The notes beneath the pieces were generated by a model, which was not told the DNA's origin, did no database searches, and saw only the letters and a program-made list of their open reading frames with translations. Positions 20,623-31,139 of a stretch of DNA of 64,000 bases are shown here, piece by piece. Each line of letters opens with the position of its first letter. The stretch's first letter is position 1. The translations under genes and the position numbers were made by a program. This DNA is from Trichobilharzia regenti (taxonomy: Eukaryota > Platyhelminthes > Trematoda > Strigeidida > Schistosomatidae): the NCBI GenBank assembly GCA_944472135.2, contig OX235267.1, positions 21,559,452 to 21,623,451 on the forward strand, in the 5' to 3' direction.

Positions 20623-22314
20623 ATGACAATAGATTCTCAACCTAAAATAAGTAATGGGACATCATACTCTGTAGTTACCAGGGCTTCAGCCAAACTAGGC
20701 AAACAGGAGAAGGTGATGGACTCACGCATACCGGTCCTGAAGACCAGGGCTAATATTCCCAGCTCGTACAGATTACCCATGTCGCCACAGTCCTACAGTG
20801 AAGCTGTGCAAAGTCAGCCAAGTGGATGTGGCTCCACCCCTGTTAACACGACTAGGTTAACAGATCCGAGTGGGAAAATTGCACTAAGTGAGAACTTCAT
20901 AACACCCATCCCCATGGTAGACCATGAAACAAATAGGAAGGCCAAAAAGAAACGTTCACGACGTCGCAAGACGACAAGAACGCTCCCCAAGAAGACAGAC
21001 GACTGCAAGGTCTGTGCTTCTGTTGTCGAACAAGCAGACTCTGCCTTCGAATGTAACTTTTGCAACCGATGGGTGCATTGCAGATGCGACAGTGGGGTAC
21101 CAAAAGCATATTATGACTTTATGCGTAAAAACCCATGCCAATGGTTCTGGTACATATGCCCGAGTTGCCGTCCTGATGTAGCCTCGCGTAGTCCTTTGAA
21201 AACTAAAGATGGCACAGAAGTAGCGGGGAAAAAGGTGAAAAGCTCGACCCCCACCAATCCGGAAGTTAGTACAAACGCGCGTAAACCGGGGATACCAAAA
21301 TCCTCACCGGTTAAACTTGTAACTCTTGCCATAACCGCTCCAGACACAGAGGCTGGAGAACCACGGGTTTCCGTCGTTGGAAAAAGACCCCAACCGTCTA
21401 TCAGTAATGCTGGCTATAGCACTGAGACACATAAAAATACCCAGTCGCACCAGTCAAACCAAAACGGTCTTAAAGGTGATCACAAACGTGCGAGGACCGA
21501 GCCCAAGCCCACGGTTAGCAGATCAAATTGTGTAATCCTCTTTAATGTACCAGACTGTAGCAGTAGTCTGCTGAAAGATAGGGCCCTATTTGATCAGGAA
21601 CAGTGGTCCATCTTGTGTAGCACACTGGGTTTGGACATCCAACCAGTAAATCTATGCAGATTGTATAGGGGCACTGCTGCACCTGAAGGCAAACCATCCC
21701 CACTGAGGGTAACATTGGGCTCTACCGAGGATGTTGAAAAAGTGTTACTGGCTTCTCAAGTCCTTTCTATAGGGAGGGCCTGTAACATACGTGTTAAGCC
21801 AGACAGGCCGTGGAAGGAAAGACAAATGGCGAGGGAGTCGCCAGAGCTCATTCCTTCTGCCTCCATGGTTGTGCATGGCATTCCCGAACTGGTAACTGGG
21901 AACGCCTGCGAAAAGCATTGTCATGATGTACAACAATGGAGATGGTTAGCATCCCAGATGGCCCTGGGAAGTTCAGGGGCTGTCTCTATTTATAGACTGC
22001 CTCGACCCACTCATCTTATGTCAATTAACTCGCCACGTCTGTTAGCTGTCAAGTTCAGCTCCCAAGACCAGTTGACTACCGCTCTCCATAGATGGTACGA
22101 GACCAAGGACAAGGTCAGCAAACACATTCGCTGCTGCGAGAGCCGGCCTCGCACTCAAAGGAGAGAACAAAGCGTAGTAAAAGAAAATCCTCAACCCCTA
22201 GTCACACTACAGCGGTGCAGCACGGACGATGATAGCCAGTGTCATCCGAGTGCTCCAACTGAACTAGAAGAAAAAAACGCCAACAGGCCGGTTCCTGGGG
22301 AATCGGCCAACTAG
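20623..22314 (+). CDS. CR1-like LINE ORF1 protein with PHD-type zinc finger
   Basis: An unbroken 563-codon frame starting at ATG 20623. Residues 1-120 are basic and serine-rich. Residues 128-181 form a PHD-like zinc finger: CKVCASVV, then ECNFCNRWVHCRCDS, then ICPSCRPD, giving the C4-H-C3 order. A low-complexity linker follows (190-300). Residues 305-400 (NCVILFNVPD, LCRLYRG, PLRVTLGS) look like an RNA-recognition fold, and 410-500 may be a second one (SMVVHGIPEL). PHD fingers in ORF1 are known from CR1-group elements. The protein would bind element RNA and accompany ORF2. The end of the frame carries a possible -1 frameshift signal leading into ORF2. An intact frame suggests recent insertion. 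Confidence 0.88.
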   Translation: MTIDSQPKISNGTSYSVVTRASAKLGKQEKVMDSRIPVLKTRANIPSSYRLPMSPQSYSEAVQSQPSGCGSTPVNTTRLTDPSGKIALSENFITPIPMVDHETNRKAKKKRSRRRKTTRTLPKKTDDCKVCASVVEQADSAFECNFCNRWVHCRCDSGVPKAYYDFMRKNPCQWFWYICPSCRPDVASRSPLKTKDGTEVAGKKVKSSTPTNPEVSTNARKPGIPKSSPVKLVTLAITAPDTEAGEPRVSVVGKRPQPSISNAGYSTETHKNTQSHQSNQNGLKGDHKRARTEPKPTVSRSNCVILFNVPDCSSSLLKDRALFDQEQWSILCSTLGLDIQPVNLCRLYRGTAAPEGKPSPLRVTLGSTEDVEKVLLASQVLSIGRACNIRVKPDRPWKERQMARESPELIPSASMVVHGIPELVTGNACEKHCHDVQQWRWLASQMALGSSGAVSIYRLPRPTHLMSINSPRLLAVKFSSQDQLTTALHRWYETKDKVSKHIRCCESRPRTQRREQSVVKENPQPLVTLQRCSTDDDSQCHPSAPTELEEKNANRPVPGESAN

Positions 22315-25211
22315 TTCGTAGGATAACTCCTCAACCGATAGCCAATATCAAGTCAACTACCCCCCAATACGGGGAAGTGGTGAGACTGACTACCAGTTGC
22401 CTGTATAGTAATGTGAGAGGGCTAAGAGGCAAAATAGCTGAACTTAGACACCTACAATCACAACTAAACTCCAAAATCATAATACTGACGGAAACCTGGC
22501 TAACCCCTACGGTGGCAGACAGCGAAGTCAGTATAAATGATATGGTCCTAGTCAGGCGAGATAGGGACCTGAAAGAAGGAGGTGGAGTCGCCATATACGT
22601 CGACAAACAGCTCAGATGTGTTCACGCGACGGACCCTCCCCTCACAGAGCTCCCTGACTCCATATGGTGCCACTTCACCGTTGGGTACTGCAAATATCTA
22701 GTGGGCAGCATTTATCGATCACCTTCATGTGGAGCAGACCATAACCAGGTACTGCTAAATACAATTTCAGCGACTCAAGACATGGGTTATGATCAAATTG
22801 TCATAGCTGGTGACTTCAATGCCCCATCTCTTAACTTGGTGTCGGGAAAAGCCCATGATAGATTTGATCGAAATCTGCTGCATACCATCAGGAAGGCTGG
22901 ATTCACTGAAAATGTCAAGATGGATACTAGATGGGGCCCTGATGGGAAGTCTTCTAGACTGGATTACGTGCTCACTAGTGACCAGCTACTAGTGGAAAAC
23001 GTTCAGATCACGACTCCCATAGGTAGTAGTGACCACGCGGTCATAGTATTCGACATAGTCCTCCGCGAGCGCTTACAGTGGGACAATACACAGCCCTATC
23101 TGTGTTATAACAAAGCCAACTACACCAAAATGCGAAGACTTCTGTCTGAAGCAAACTGGCCTAAAAAATGGACAGAGCTAACAGTAGAAGAACACTGGAG
23201 AGTGGTAAAGGAAATCATTCACCAGGCGGTCTCAGACACTGTTCCTTTAGTCTCACCAAAAGCTAGGAAGCAACGATCATGGCTGAAAAGAGGGACACAA
23301 CGCCTTCTGCAGGCAAAGCGTAAAGCCTGGTTCGCGTGGCGACGATCGAAGAGTCAACCCGAATATGAAGTGTACCTTGAACTCAGGAATCGATGTAACA
23401 TACGAGTCCGGAGCGATAGAAGGACATTTCAGGGAGACCTCGCCAATAAGCTTCTCGTGAACCCCAAAAGCCTATACAGGTTTATGGCCGAAAGAAAACC
23501 GACCAACCAGGGAGCATGCAATCTAGTGGGTTCTGATGGGAAATCTCTTACTAGTCTTGAAATGGCAGAGACATTCAGCCTAGCCTTTCACAGGCAACTA
23601 AATAGTAACGAGGATATTACCCCTACAGAACATCCAGATTACATCGCAGAACCAACACACGAAAACCTGCTGGGGACATTTCAAATTACCCCGGCTATGG
23701 TACTTGCAAAATTGGGAAGGTTGGCTTCGGGAAAGTCTCCAGGTTGTGATGGCATCAGACCATCTGTCCTGAAGCAGTGTTCAGAAAGTCTCTGTCAACC
23801 CCTAAGTGATCTGTTCCAACACTCCCTTGATGTAGGGAAACTTCCATGTGAATGGAAACGTGCAATCCTATCCCCTATCTTCAAGGGTGGTGACCGGCAG
23901 AATGTGACCAGTTACAGACCAGTTGCTCTACTTCCAGTGGTATCGAAGATATTGGAAAGTCTCATTGACGACCACATGAGAAAATACTTCGATGGGACTA
24001 ACCTTCTTCACGAAGCACAGCACGGTTTCAGGAGGGGAAGATCCTGCGTGACGAATCTTCTACTAGCCTGGAACGATTGGACACTATCCTGGGACAAAAA
24101 GGTACCAGCCCACGTGATCTTTCTCGACTTTGCGAAAGCATTCGACACAGTTCACCATGGTCTGCTCCTTCACAAAATAGGCAAGGCGGGAGTTTCTGGA
24201 GCACTTCTCGCATGGCTGACAGATTACTTAGGCGAGAGAGAATTCTGCACCAAAGTCAACCGCATCCGATCATCTTGGCACACCTCGGCATCAGGGGTTC
24301 CTCAGGGTTCTATCCTAGGGCCGTTGATGTTTTTGATTTTTATCAATGACCTGCCCCCCCAACTAAACTGCTCTGCGCTTCTTTACGCTGACGACGTAAA
24401 GATTTGGAGAGCAATAAACTCATCGGAAGACTCAGATAGATTGCAGGCTGACCTGCAAACTCTGGGAAATTGGGCTTTGGCTAACGGAATGCCTTTCAAT
24501 CTAAAGAAGTGCAAAGTAGTGCAGCTTCATTCCGGCAGGTCACAGAGTGTAAATTACACCCTTGGTGGCCAGAACTTGAGTTGTGTTCCATCAGAGCGTG
24601 ATCTAGGTCTTATTCTAACAGAAAAGCTAGACACCAGTGGAAATTACTCGAGGGACGTCGCCAAAGCCTACGCAACATTACACTTTATGCACAGGCAGCT
24701 GGGAGCTCTCACTCCCGAACTGTTCTTAAGGCTATACAAGGCATATGTGAGGCCACACCTTGAGGTGCATAATATCATTGCACCTCCGCTACTCAAAAGG
24801 GATGCTAACATTCTAGAAAGTGTCCAGAGACGAGCGACAAAATGGGTGATCGGCCTCCGCAACAAATCATATGAGGAAAGACTAAAGAAATTAGGTCTTT
24901 TCACACTCAGTTACCGTAGGCACAGGGGAGACCTCATCACCGTCTACAAGATCCTAAATGACCAGGCCCACCCAAATAAAAGCATCCTGCCATTAAGCGA
25001 TTATAGGCTTCCACGAGGTAACCCGCTAAGGATAGCACACCAGAGACCAAAGACTCGAGTGCGATCACATTTCTTTTCGCTTCGTGTTTGCCGTCTCTGG
25101 AACGCTTTACCGGCGGCCGTGACTACAGCGCCATCTCTGGAGATTTTTAAGCGGAAGCTAGACAATCATGCAGAAATGCAAGGTTTGTGTCTCAATGGCT
25201 TATCCTCATAA
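22263..25211 (+). CDS. CR1-like LINE ORF2: endonuclease and reverse transcriptase
   Basis: The frame is open from 22263 to 25211, overlapping ORF1 by 52 bases in the -1 frame; the long track starts at a GTG at 22377 and there is no ATG before the endonuclease motifs. The endonuclease of the APE type has LYSNVRGLRGK, ILTETWL, GGGVAIYV, VIAGDFNAP, SRLDYVLTS and GSSDHAVIVF. The reverse transcriptase has KGGDRQNVTSYRPVALLP, HGFRRGRSC, IFLDFAKAFDTVHH, SGVPQGSILGPL and the catalytic LLYADDVKIW near residue 670 from the GTG. A C-terminal domain ends with FFSLRVCRLWNALP. All catalytic boxes are kept and no stop interrupts the frame, so the element may still be active. It is likely made as an ORF1-ORF2 fusion. 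Confidence 0.9.
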   Translation, partial: TRRKKRQQAGSWGIGQLVRRITPQPIANIKSTTPQYGEVVRLTTSCLYSNVRGLRGKIAELRHLQSQLNSKIIILTETWLTPTVADSEVSINDMVLVRRDRDLKEGGGVAIYVDKQLRCVHATDPPLTELPDSIWCHFTVGYCKYLVGSIYRSPSCGADHNQVLLNTISATQDMGYDQIVIAGDFNAPSLNLVSGKAHDRFDRNLLHTIRKAGFTENVKMDTRWGPDGKSSRLDYVLTSDQLLVENVQITTPIGSSDHAVIVFDIVLRERLQWDNTQPYLCYNKANYTKMRRLLSEANWPKKWTELTVEEHWRVVKEIIHQAVSDTVPLVSPKARKQRSWLKRGTQRLLQAKRKAWFAWRRSKSQPEYEVYLELRNRCNIRVRSDRRTFQGDLANKLLVNPKSLYRFMAERKPTNQGACNLVGSDGKSLTSLEMAETFSLAFHRQLNSNEDITPTEHPDYIAEPTHENLLGTFQITPAMVLAKLGRLASGKSPGCDGIRPSVLKQCSESLCQPLSDLFQHSLDVGKLPCEWKRAILSPIFKGGDRQNVTSYRPVALLPVVSKILESLIDDHMRKYFDGTNLLHEAQHGFRRGRSCVTNLLLAWNDWTLSWDKKVPAHVIFLDFAKAFDTVHHGLLLHKIGKAGVSGALLAWLTDYLGEREFCTKVNRIRSSWHTSASGVPQGSILGPLMFLIFINDLPPQLNCSALLYADDVKIWRAINSSEDSDRLQADLQTLGNWALANGMPFNLKKCKVVQLHSGRSQSVNYTLGGQNLSCVPSERDLGLILTEKLDTSGNYSRDVAKAYATLHFMHRQLGALTPELFLRLYKAYVRPHLEVHNIIAPPLLKRDANILESVQRRATKWVIGLRNKSYEERLKKLGLFTLSYRRHRGDLITVYKILNDQAHPNKSILPLSDYRLPRGNPLRIAHQRPKTRVRSHFFSLRVCRLWNALPAAVTTAPSLEIFKRKLDNHAEMQGLCLNGLSS
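22272..22308 (+). promoter_or_regulatory. Candidate -1 programmed frameshift site and stem-loop
   Basis: The heptamer A AAA AAC lies at 22272-22278 in register with the ORF1 codons (GAA AAA AAC). Seven bases later, 22286-22295 pairs with 22299-22308 in a 10-bp stem (nine Watson-Crick pairs and one G-U) with a three-base loop. The stop of ORF1 follows at 22312. A -1 slip enters the frame of ORF2 exactly. The layout matches the standard slippery site, 5-9 base spacer and stem of viral and retroelement frameshifting. Function is inferred. Confidence 0.6.
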
Positions 25212-25650
25212 AATTTGAAACCAAACTGTCAATGAATAAGCGTACTAACTAAATCCCCACGACCTATTCTGCCTTCTCTCACTCTATCTTTTCCTTAGGT
25301 CACCTTTATTATTCCACTTATCTCAACCTATATTATCTACACTACAACCTATTATTATTATTATTACTATTCTGCTTTTATGACTACACCGAATGACCAA
25401 GAGGAGTTAGGTCAAACTCCATTCACGGCAGCAATACAGTCCTAACATACTGCATACTACAAACCACATCTCGACCAATCCCCGCACCACTCCTCCTGGA
25501 GTCTACCAGAGCTAAAGCAGTCGAGTGTCGGGACTTACTACGCAGAAGCTCACCGAAGATCTGGAACCTCTACCTCACAATCAAGAAGCGAGCTCAAAGA
25601 AATCACTGGTTTATACTAGCTCGTCATCAGGATATTGGATATTGGATGAT
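25212..25650 (+). other. 3' untranslated region of the CR1-like LINE
   Basis: After the ORF2 stop comes a T-rich stretch with TTATTA repeats (25350-25375) and then a segment that matches 31430-31690. It ends with GGATATTGGATATTGGATGATGAG at about 25629-25652, a short tandem repeat as found at the 3' ends of CR1-group elements. No poly(A) tail. Confidence 0.65.
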
Positions 25651-25652
25651 GA

Positions 25653-26814
25653 GTTCCTGCGTCGGCTAGTTATATGTTTTCGTGTATTCGTTTTCCATTG
25701 AATTTTAAAGGTTTTTCTGGATGTTATGCTCATTTTGCAGTGTGTAGGCATACGATAACCAACCAACATTGAGGTAAGTACAACGTTTACAAGGGATTGG
25801 AAGCTGTTTTAGAAAAGTTAAAGTGCTAAGGTTAAACATTGAAGTGTAATAGATTAAGTGAGTAAAATACATCATCAATAAACACATTTATATAGAAAAC
25901 AGAATGGGGAAGTAATTAATCCTTAGGCTGACAACGTTCATTTGCAAATTATAGTAAAACCAATGTACTTCGTACTATCATTATGCCTACTTTTGGCTTT
26001 AATACAATTATTTTCAAGCCAGTTGTTTTTATTTCATGCTCTTTTGTCTATTTGGTGCACAACCGTACCCTCCAGAGAATAGGAATAGAATAAGTCGAAT
26101 CAAATTCATAAAGAGCTATAAAATGTTAGGTTTAATGGAATATAATGAGGATCAAGTAAAGACGTTATTAGAAAATAAGTGAGACAAGATATTATGAAGT
26201 GGTATTTAAAGATCTGACAATGGATAGCAAGTTAATTTATAAGATGCCCCATAAATCTGTGCAGATCCCGCGTGGTCGCATCTCAACAATAGGCTGAGCG
26301 AATGGTATATATTTAAAGGTAGAAGCATGATCTGTCAAGGCGTTCATTATTATCTTTTTCAAGATAAAGATCGAAGCCCTCATAAAAATCAGAAATATCT
26401 CGAGCCTTCAAATTGCGTATTGCTGTCCCTGCAGAATAGGGCGATTCACCTCAGTAACCGCCACCATATCTACTGATCAGCTAGCACCACCCTCCCTCCT
26501 TTTTTGATGTCAGGCTCTGAGACTATGATTATTTTGGTTACCGGAAATATACTGCTCGGTACCAGGCATGTTCGTACCTCATATTCTACCTCCCTAGCTT
26601 CCTAATCGAGTGCTTCCAATAGGTCTCCACGTACATCCTTATGAATATATTATAAATGTGTGCATGCATCCTAATGAACAGATTACTTTATAAGAAGTCA
26701 AAAACTTAAAGAGTATGTAGCGGTAAATAATTCCCCAAAATTATTGACCACAGCAATCACTCATTGGATGCTGACCACCACTGTTTAAGTCAACTTGTTT
26801 AGCTGAAGGCTTCC
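25653..26814. other. Non-coding stretch
   Basis: No gene is supported. 26240-26640 is less AT-rich than its surroundings and may be an old repeat, but it matches nothing else in the window. Confidence 0.35.
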
Positions 26815-27016
26815 GGTCAAGCATCCCCGACATTTGGTACCTCGTCGTGTAACGTGCACGATCACTAGCTAGCTAAGCGTTTGTCTGAAGGCTTGTTTTG
26901 GTCCCTAAATATATCTCTTGGTTTGGACGATCAAATATTGGCTTTTGCTTTGTCTTTGGTACGCGAGAATAAATTAATTAGAAGTTGCTGAACGAGATAT
27001 CCGTCAACCTCTTACA
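26815..27016 (+). repeat. Second copy of the CsRn1-like end region, with LTR
   Basis: The segment matches 19691-19887 at about 85-90 percent by eye. The part from TGTAACGTGCACG (26848) to CTCTTACA (27016) has matched TGTAA/TTACA ends and is about 169 bp, suggesting an LTR. The 30 bases before it are also shared, so this is a truncated 3' end, not a clean solo LTR. Confidence 0.5.
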
Positions 27017-27690
27017 GTAAAACGAATAGGTATTGTGAATAATGGAGCAAGATTTAGCAGAACACTATAGTTAGGGTTCAATGTAGGTATTATGAACTGA
27101 AGGTAAGGTCGGTTAGCAGGACTTAGTGTACTTATGCATAGTAAACTTCTGACATTGCAAAGTAACGTGTCTAGACATATTATAAAAAGATATTAACATA
27201 GAACCAACAAAATTTTGGCATTTTTAACATTACTGCAGTGTGTGTATACTGAAGAATGGTGGTTAGTCTACGGGGAGCCGTAGAGTGAATCAAACCATAT
27301 ATGATTAGAGTATAATCAATAATATAATTCGTATATCAAATAATACACTAGGCTCAATAATTGAATGTTATAAGTGGAACAAGCGTGGTAAAGCAAGAGA
27401 ACATGTGATGCATTAATATTTTAATCATTTTAAGTATTTTAATAACAATCTAATTTAAGAATTGAACATGCATGATTAATAAGTATTATTATATTAGTAT
27501 ATACATATGTAAAACGTTAAAAGGTGTGGATGCTATTACAATTATTTGCAGTGTTACTTTTACCAACACAACTTAGTGAAAATTATAGAGAATAGAAATC
27601 AGTAAATTAGTTAACGTTCGCTGCGTGAGTATTAGAGTCGGAATATACGTATGTGACTATACTTAAGACTGGACTGGCCTTCAATTTCCG
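27017..27690. other. Non-coding AT-rich stretch
   Basis: No gene, repeat or conserved motif recognised. Confidence 0.35.
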
Positions 27691-27692
27691 TT

Positions 27693-28115
27693 CTACCAAC
27701 AGTCGTGGTCTTTTAGACGAGCTAGGGTGGACATGTTAAAGTGTCTTTCTAGGCTCCGTTTGAACCCACCGGGGTTTTCACAACATCTTATTTCAGGTGG
27801 TAGTTGGTTCCAAAGAGTGCAATATTTTATGGTGAAAAAGTTTGCCCTAATGGATTTCCTGTGGGTAGCCACCTTGACAAGGTAGTCGTGGTTTCGCAGC
27901 TGATATGATTTAATATTTTCCCACGTTATGGATGAGTTACTGTAGCAATGTTTCCTAATGACTTTGAAGAGTAGAAATAAGTTGCACTTCACGCTCCTTA
28001 ACCCCAGAGGCTCTAATTTCATACGTACACACCTGTCAACATATTCCACTTGTTGGTCGAACCCTATTGTGTGTTTCGTGAGGAATCTATGGACACTTTC
28101 GATTTTTTTTCTGTC
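27693..28115 (-). pseudogene. LINE ORF2 C-terminal fragment, minus strand
   Basis: The minus-strand frame (ATG 28049, open back to about 28115) encodes KIESVHRFLTKHTIGF, VRMKLEPLGLRS, KVATHRKSIRANFFTIKYC and LWNQLPPEIRCC, then FKRSLERHF. The order (FF..R....WN.LP....), shared with the end of ORF2 at 25050-25190, identifies the C-terminal domain of a CR1/jockey-like LINE. The rest of that element is absent; the plus-strand LINE begins at about 28110, so two LINE fragments meet head to head. Confidence 0.75.
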
Positions 28116-28755
28116 TACAGACCTGGCTCATCCCCGATGACACTGACAACGTAGTTAACCTGCCAAACTTCTAAGTTCATAGGGTGGACAGACTAAACCG
28201 CATAGGAGGTGGCGTAGTCATCTAAATCAGGAAAGGCTTAACCGTGCGTAGCATTGAAGCACTCGATCACGAAAGTGAGTCGCGCGAACTTCTACGCTGC
28301 AAGGCCAAGACACTGACCTCGTAGCTACGTACCGCAGTCCTGACTGCATTGCAGACGACTTCCTAATAGAGAAGCTAGGCTACTGAACTTCGAAATGTCG
28401 AAGTCTCGTAGTCGGCGACATCAACACCCCAACAGTTGACTGGATGAACCTCACAACGCCATATTCAGTCAACTCCTTCGATCATAAACTGCTGGAATCT
28501 AGCATGTCGCTAGCCCTAGTCCAACATATCATTAAGCCCACGAGCTATGACTCACAGCAGTCCCCCTCAACTCTGAACCTAGTGTTCTCCCACGGTGAGG
28601 ATGTGGATCTCATACAACATCTTCCTCGTTTAGGAAGAAGTGATCATGCTCTGCTCACTTTCAAGTTCACAGCAACAGCAGCAAGGACCAAAACGCAAGC
28701 TCGACCAAACGTTTGGAAAGCTGATATAAATGCGATCCCCTCAGCAGCCAATTGA
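28110..28755 (+). pseudogene. Degenerate CR1-like LINE endonuclease
   Basis: Across several frames the plus strand encodes TWLIPDDTD, RLNRIGGGVV and IRKGLTVRSI, then GDINTP-like and LVFSHGEDVDL with GRSDHALLTFKF (28640-28665), the motifs of an APE-type endonuclease. Stops are frequent. The end of the domain is joined to RT sequence at about 28765 with the linker missing. Confidence 0.7.
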
Positions 28756-28768
28756 TTGAACTGATGAA

Positions 28769-29656
28769 TTGATGAAACCAGATGCAGGGAAATCAATGGG
28801 TCCTGATAATCTTCATCCAAGGCTTCTCAAGGAGCTATCAGCTCACATAGCCGGCCCTTTGATCACGATCCTCCATCTCTCTCTCCTGAATGGAATGTTA
28901 CCGCGTGACTGGAGAGACGCCACAGTAAACCCCATCAGCAAAGGAGGATCAAGAAAAAGCCCTTCAAGTCACAGGCCTATTAGTCTCAGCAGCACTCTAT
29001 TTAAGACACTGGAAAGAACCTTCAAGAAATGCATCATGACACATCTGGAAAACAATAAAATGTTATCCAGAGCACAGAATTGCTTCCGAAGAAAGCTCTC
29101 ATGCCTGTCAAATCTTTTCATTGCTAGAGAAAGTTGCGTCAGATCAAGGGACAACAGAAGACCCGTTGGCGTTGTCTTCATGGACTTCAGCAAAGCCTTT
29201 GATAAAGTACCTCACAAAGGACTACTCATGAAGTTGGAAAGTCTTGGTTTCAAAGGCAGGTTACTAAACTGGCTGAGGAGATTCCTCATAGATAGGAGGC
29301 AGAGGGTTAGGATCAACCCGAAACTCTCCTCTCGGACAGCAGCGAGTAGTGGAGTGCCTCAAGGCTCGGTACTCGGATCTCTTTTATTTGTTTTGTATAT
29401 TAGTGGGTTATTTCTGCTCCCCAATTCCACTATGGTCCTATACGCAGATGACTTAAAAATTTGGAGAGAGCTGAAGGGAAACAGTGATACGTCAACATTA
29501 CAAGAGGACCTCAACAAATTGTCAGAGTGGTCCATAGAATGGATGCTCCCGATCAATGTAACAAAATGTGCAGCCATACGCATTGGGCACGCAAGCATCG
29601 GAGGGAATAACACTTTGATCACTTCAGACCCACTTGTATTTAGATGTCATAGCTAG
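28769..29656 (+). pseudogene. CR1-like LINE reverse transcriptase
   Basis: A 295-codon frame is open through most of the reverse transcriptase: KSMGPDNLHPRLLKELS, DWRDATVNPISKGG, SSHRPISLSSTLFKTLERT, VVFMDFSKAFDKVPHKG, SGVPQGSVLGSLLFVLYIS and the catalytic MVLYADDLKIWREL near 29431. It continues, broken, to about 29815. The domain is close in order to the ORF2 at 22377 but clearly another lineage. It lacks its thumb end, which may be at 30235-30410. Confidence 0.85.
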
Positions 29657-29815
29657 CCACGATTTAAAAACCACAGCACAATGTTGTGCGGTGGCTACTG
29701 GAGGTAGGCCGCATCAGAAAAACTCTGAAATCTCTTGTAAGACCGGATTTTATCGGGTGTGGTTGGCAGTGTGATCTTGTAGGGGACTATCATGAGAGCT
29801 CACTAACATCACAAA

Positions 29816-30234
29816 TATAAGAATAATAATCCGAGTCAATGAGATGTTGAGTAACAATGTATTATCAGAAAATGCAGTAACGAGTTATATTAATAAAAAG
29901 GATTACTTGGATATGAAGTTTAAGTCCTCTGCTACAAATTATTTATATAATCCACGGGAGCGTTCACTGTCGGAGTTGCGTCTGTTGATGGATGCTATGT
30001 GCCGGTTGTAGAGTTGTCTTCGGATTAGGATAATAGACTCCTGCAATAAATCCAAAGTATACAACACGGTATGAGTGGAGCAAGTAAGCAGAAATGGCCC
30101 GGAAGTAGGCGAAGATTCCAACAGTTTAGTGTATTTCCAATTTTACACGGAAGTTATATGTATTTGAACAAGAATCGTTTTAAACAAAAATCATGTACAA
30201 TGTCTCTAATTTCTACAACTAACAAGGAGGGTAC
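29816..30234. other. Unassigned insertion in the LINE
   Basis: About 420 bases separate the RT domain from LINE C-terminal sequence. No similarity to other parts of the window and no coding frame is evident. Confidence 0.35.
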
Positions 30235-30429
30235 AATCATATTTTTCGTACTCCACAGACTCGGGTGCTCTCCCACTTCTTTTCACTGTAGGTTTGCCAT
30301 CCCTGGAACTCCTTACTGGCAGACGTAGCTATTGTACCGTTTGTGGGCGCCTTTAACAAAGGCTGAACAATCATACAGCGACACAAGTACTTCGTCCAAA
30401 TGGCCTATCCCCTTAAAGTCCCATACACC
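30235..30429 (+). pseudogene. LINE ORF2 C-terminal remnant
   Basis: Reading across frames gives an SHFFS-like start, then C-x-PWN-like residues and a closing MAYPLK-type end, collinear with SHFFSLRVCRLWNALP and the end of ORF2 at 25070-25211. It ends in a 23-base segment (30407-30429) that is repeated at 31117-31139. Confidence 0.55.
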
Positions 30430-30639
30430 TGTAGTAATTTATTGTAATCGTAGTATTAGTATTTCGAGATGACCGAATTACAAGAATCCAACCAAAACAC
30501 AGAGAGGGCGGAATTCAGGAATTTGTATTTAGCGGAATTATTATGCCATTCATATAAGAAACATATTAACAGTCAACAGTAGGTATTTAAACAATACAGA
30601 GATAGAAATTGTCAATCACCACAACACCATTCAGGGCTA

Positions 30640-31080
30640 TTATTACTATTATTAATGTATCCTTTAGTTCCTAGAGAAACATAGGGCTTCAGCTGCGCAC
30701 CTCCACTGCCTTCGGTTTTCTGCCAACTTTTTCATCCCGCTCCAAGTCTGCCCACATGCTTTCAGCTCGCCTTCACATGACTTCCTTCAAGTCACCTTTG
30801 CACTGACGACCAACTCACCGCTTCCCTTTCGGGTTCCACTCGAGCGACGGCTTGTCTAGTGATGTCACTTGATGGTTTCCTCAGAGTATGGTCAGCCAAT
30901 CCATCTCCATTTCTTCCTGCCTATTCGTTTCACAATCGGTTCCTGGTTGGTTCATTCATTGCCAGAGATCCCTGTCGCTGATCTTTTCTGGCCAGTCATC
31001 TGATCTTGAGTGGTATTGAGCGAAGACAACTGTTAATGAAGGTCTGAAGTTTGTTTTAGATTCTGTTTATGACTCGTCAA
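30640..31080 (-). mobile_element. RTE-like LINE 3' end, minus strand
   Basis: The reverse complement matches 41165-41570 over about 400 bases. It codes, with breaks, for the basic RTE tail WNPKGKRR-like and for GDLEEV-like residues, and ends in the untranslated AGCTGAAGCCCTATGTTTCT followed by an ATT-rich tail at 30639-30660. It is 5' truncated, as usual for LINEs. ACACCATTCAGGG occurs just beyond both sides (about 30626 and 31135), a possible target duplication. Confidence 0.7.
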
Positions 31081-31139
31081 GTCTCTGATGCGTATAGTGA
31101 GTAGCACTGACTTTACATCCCCTTAAAGTCCCATACACC

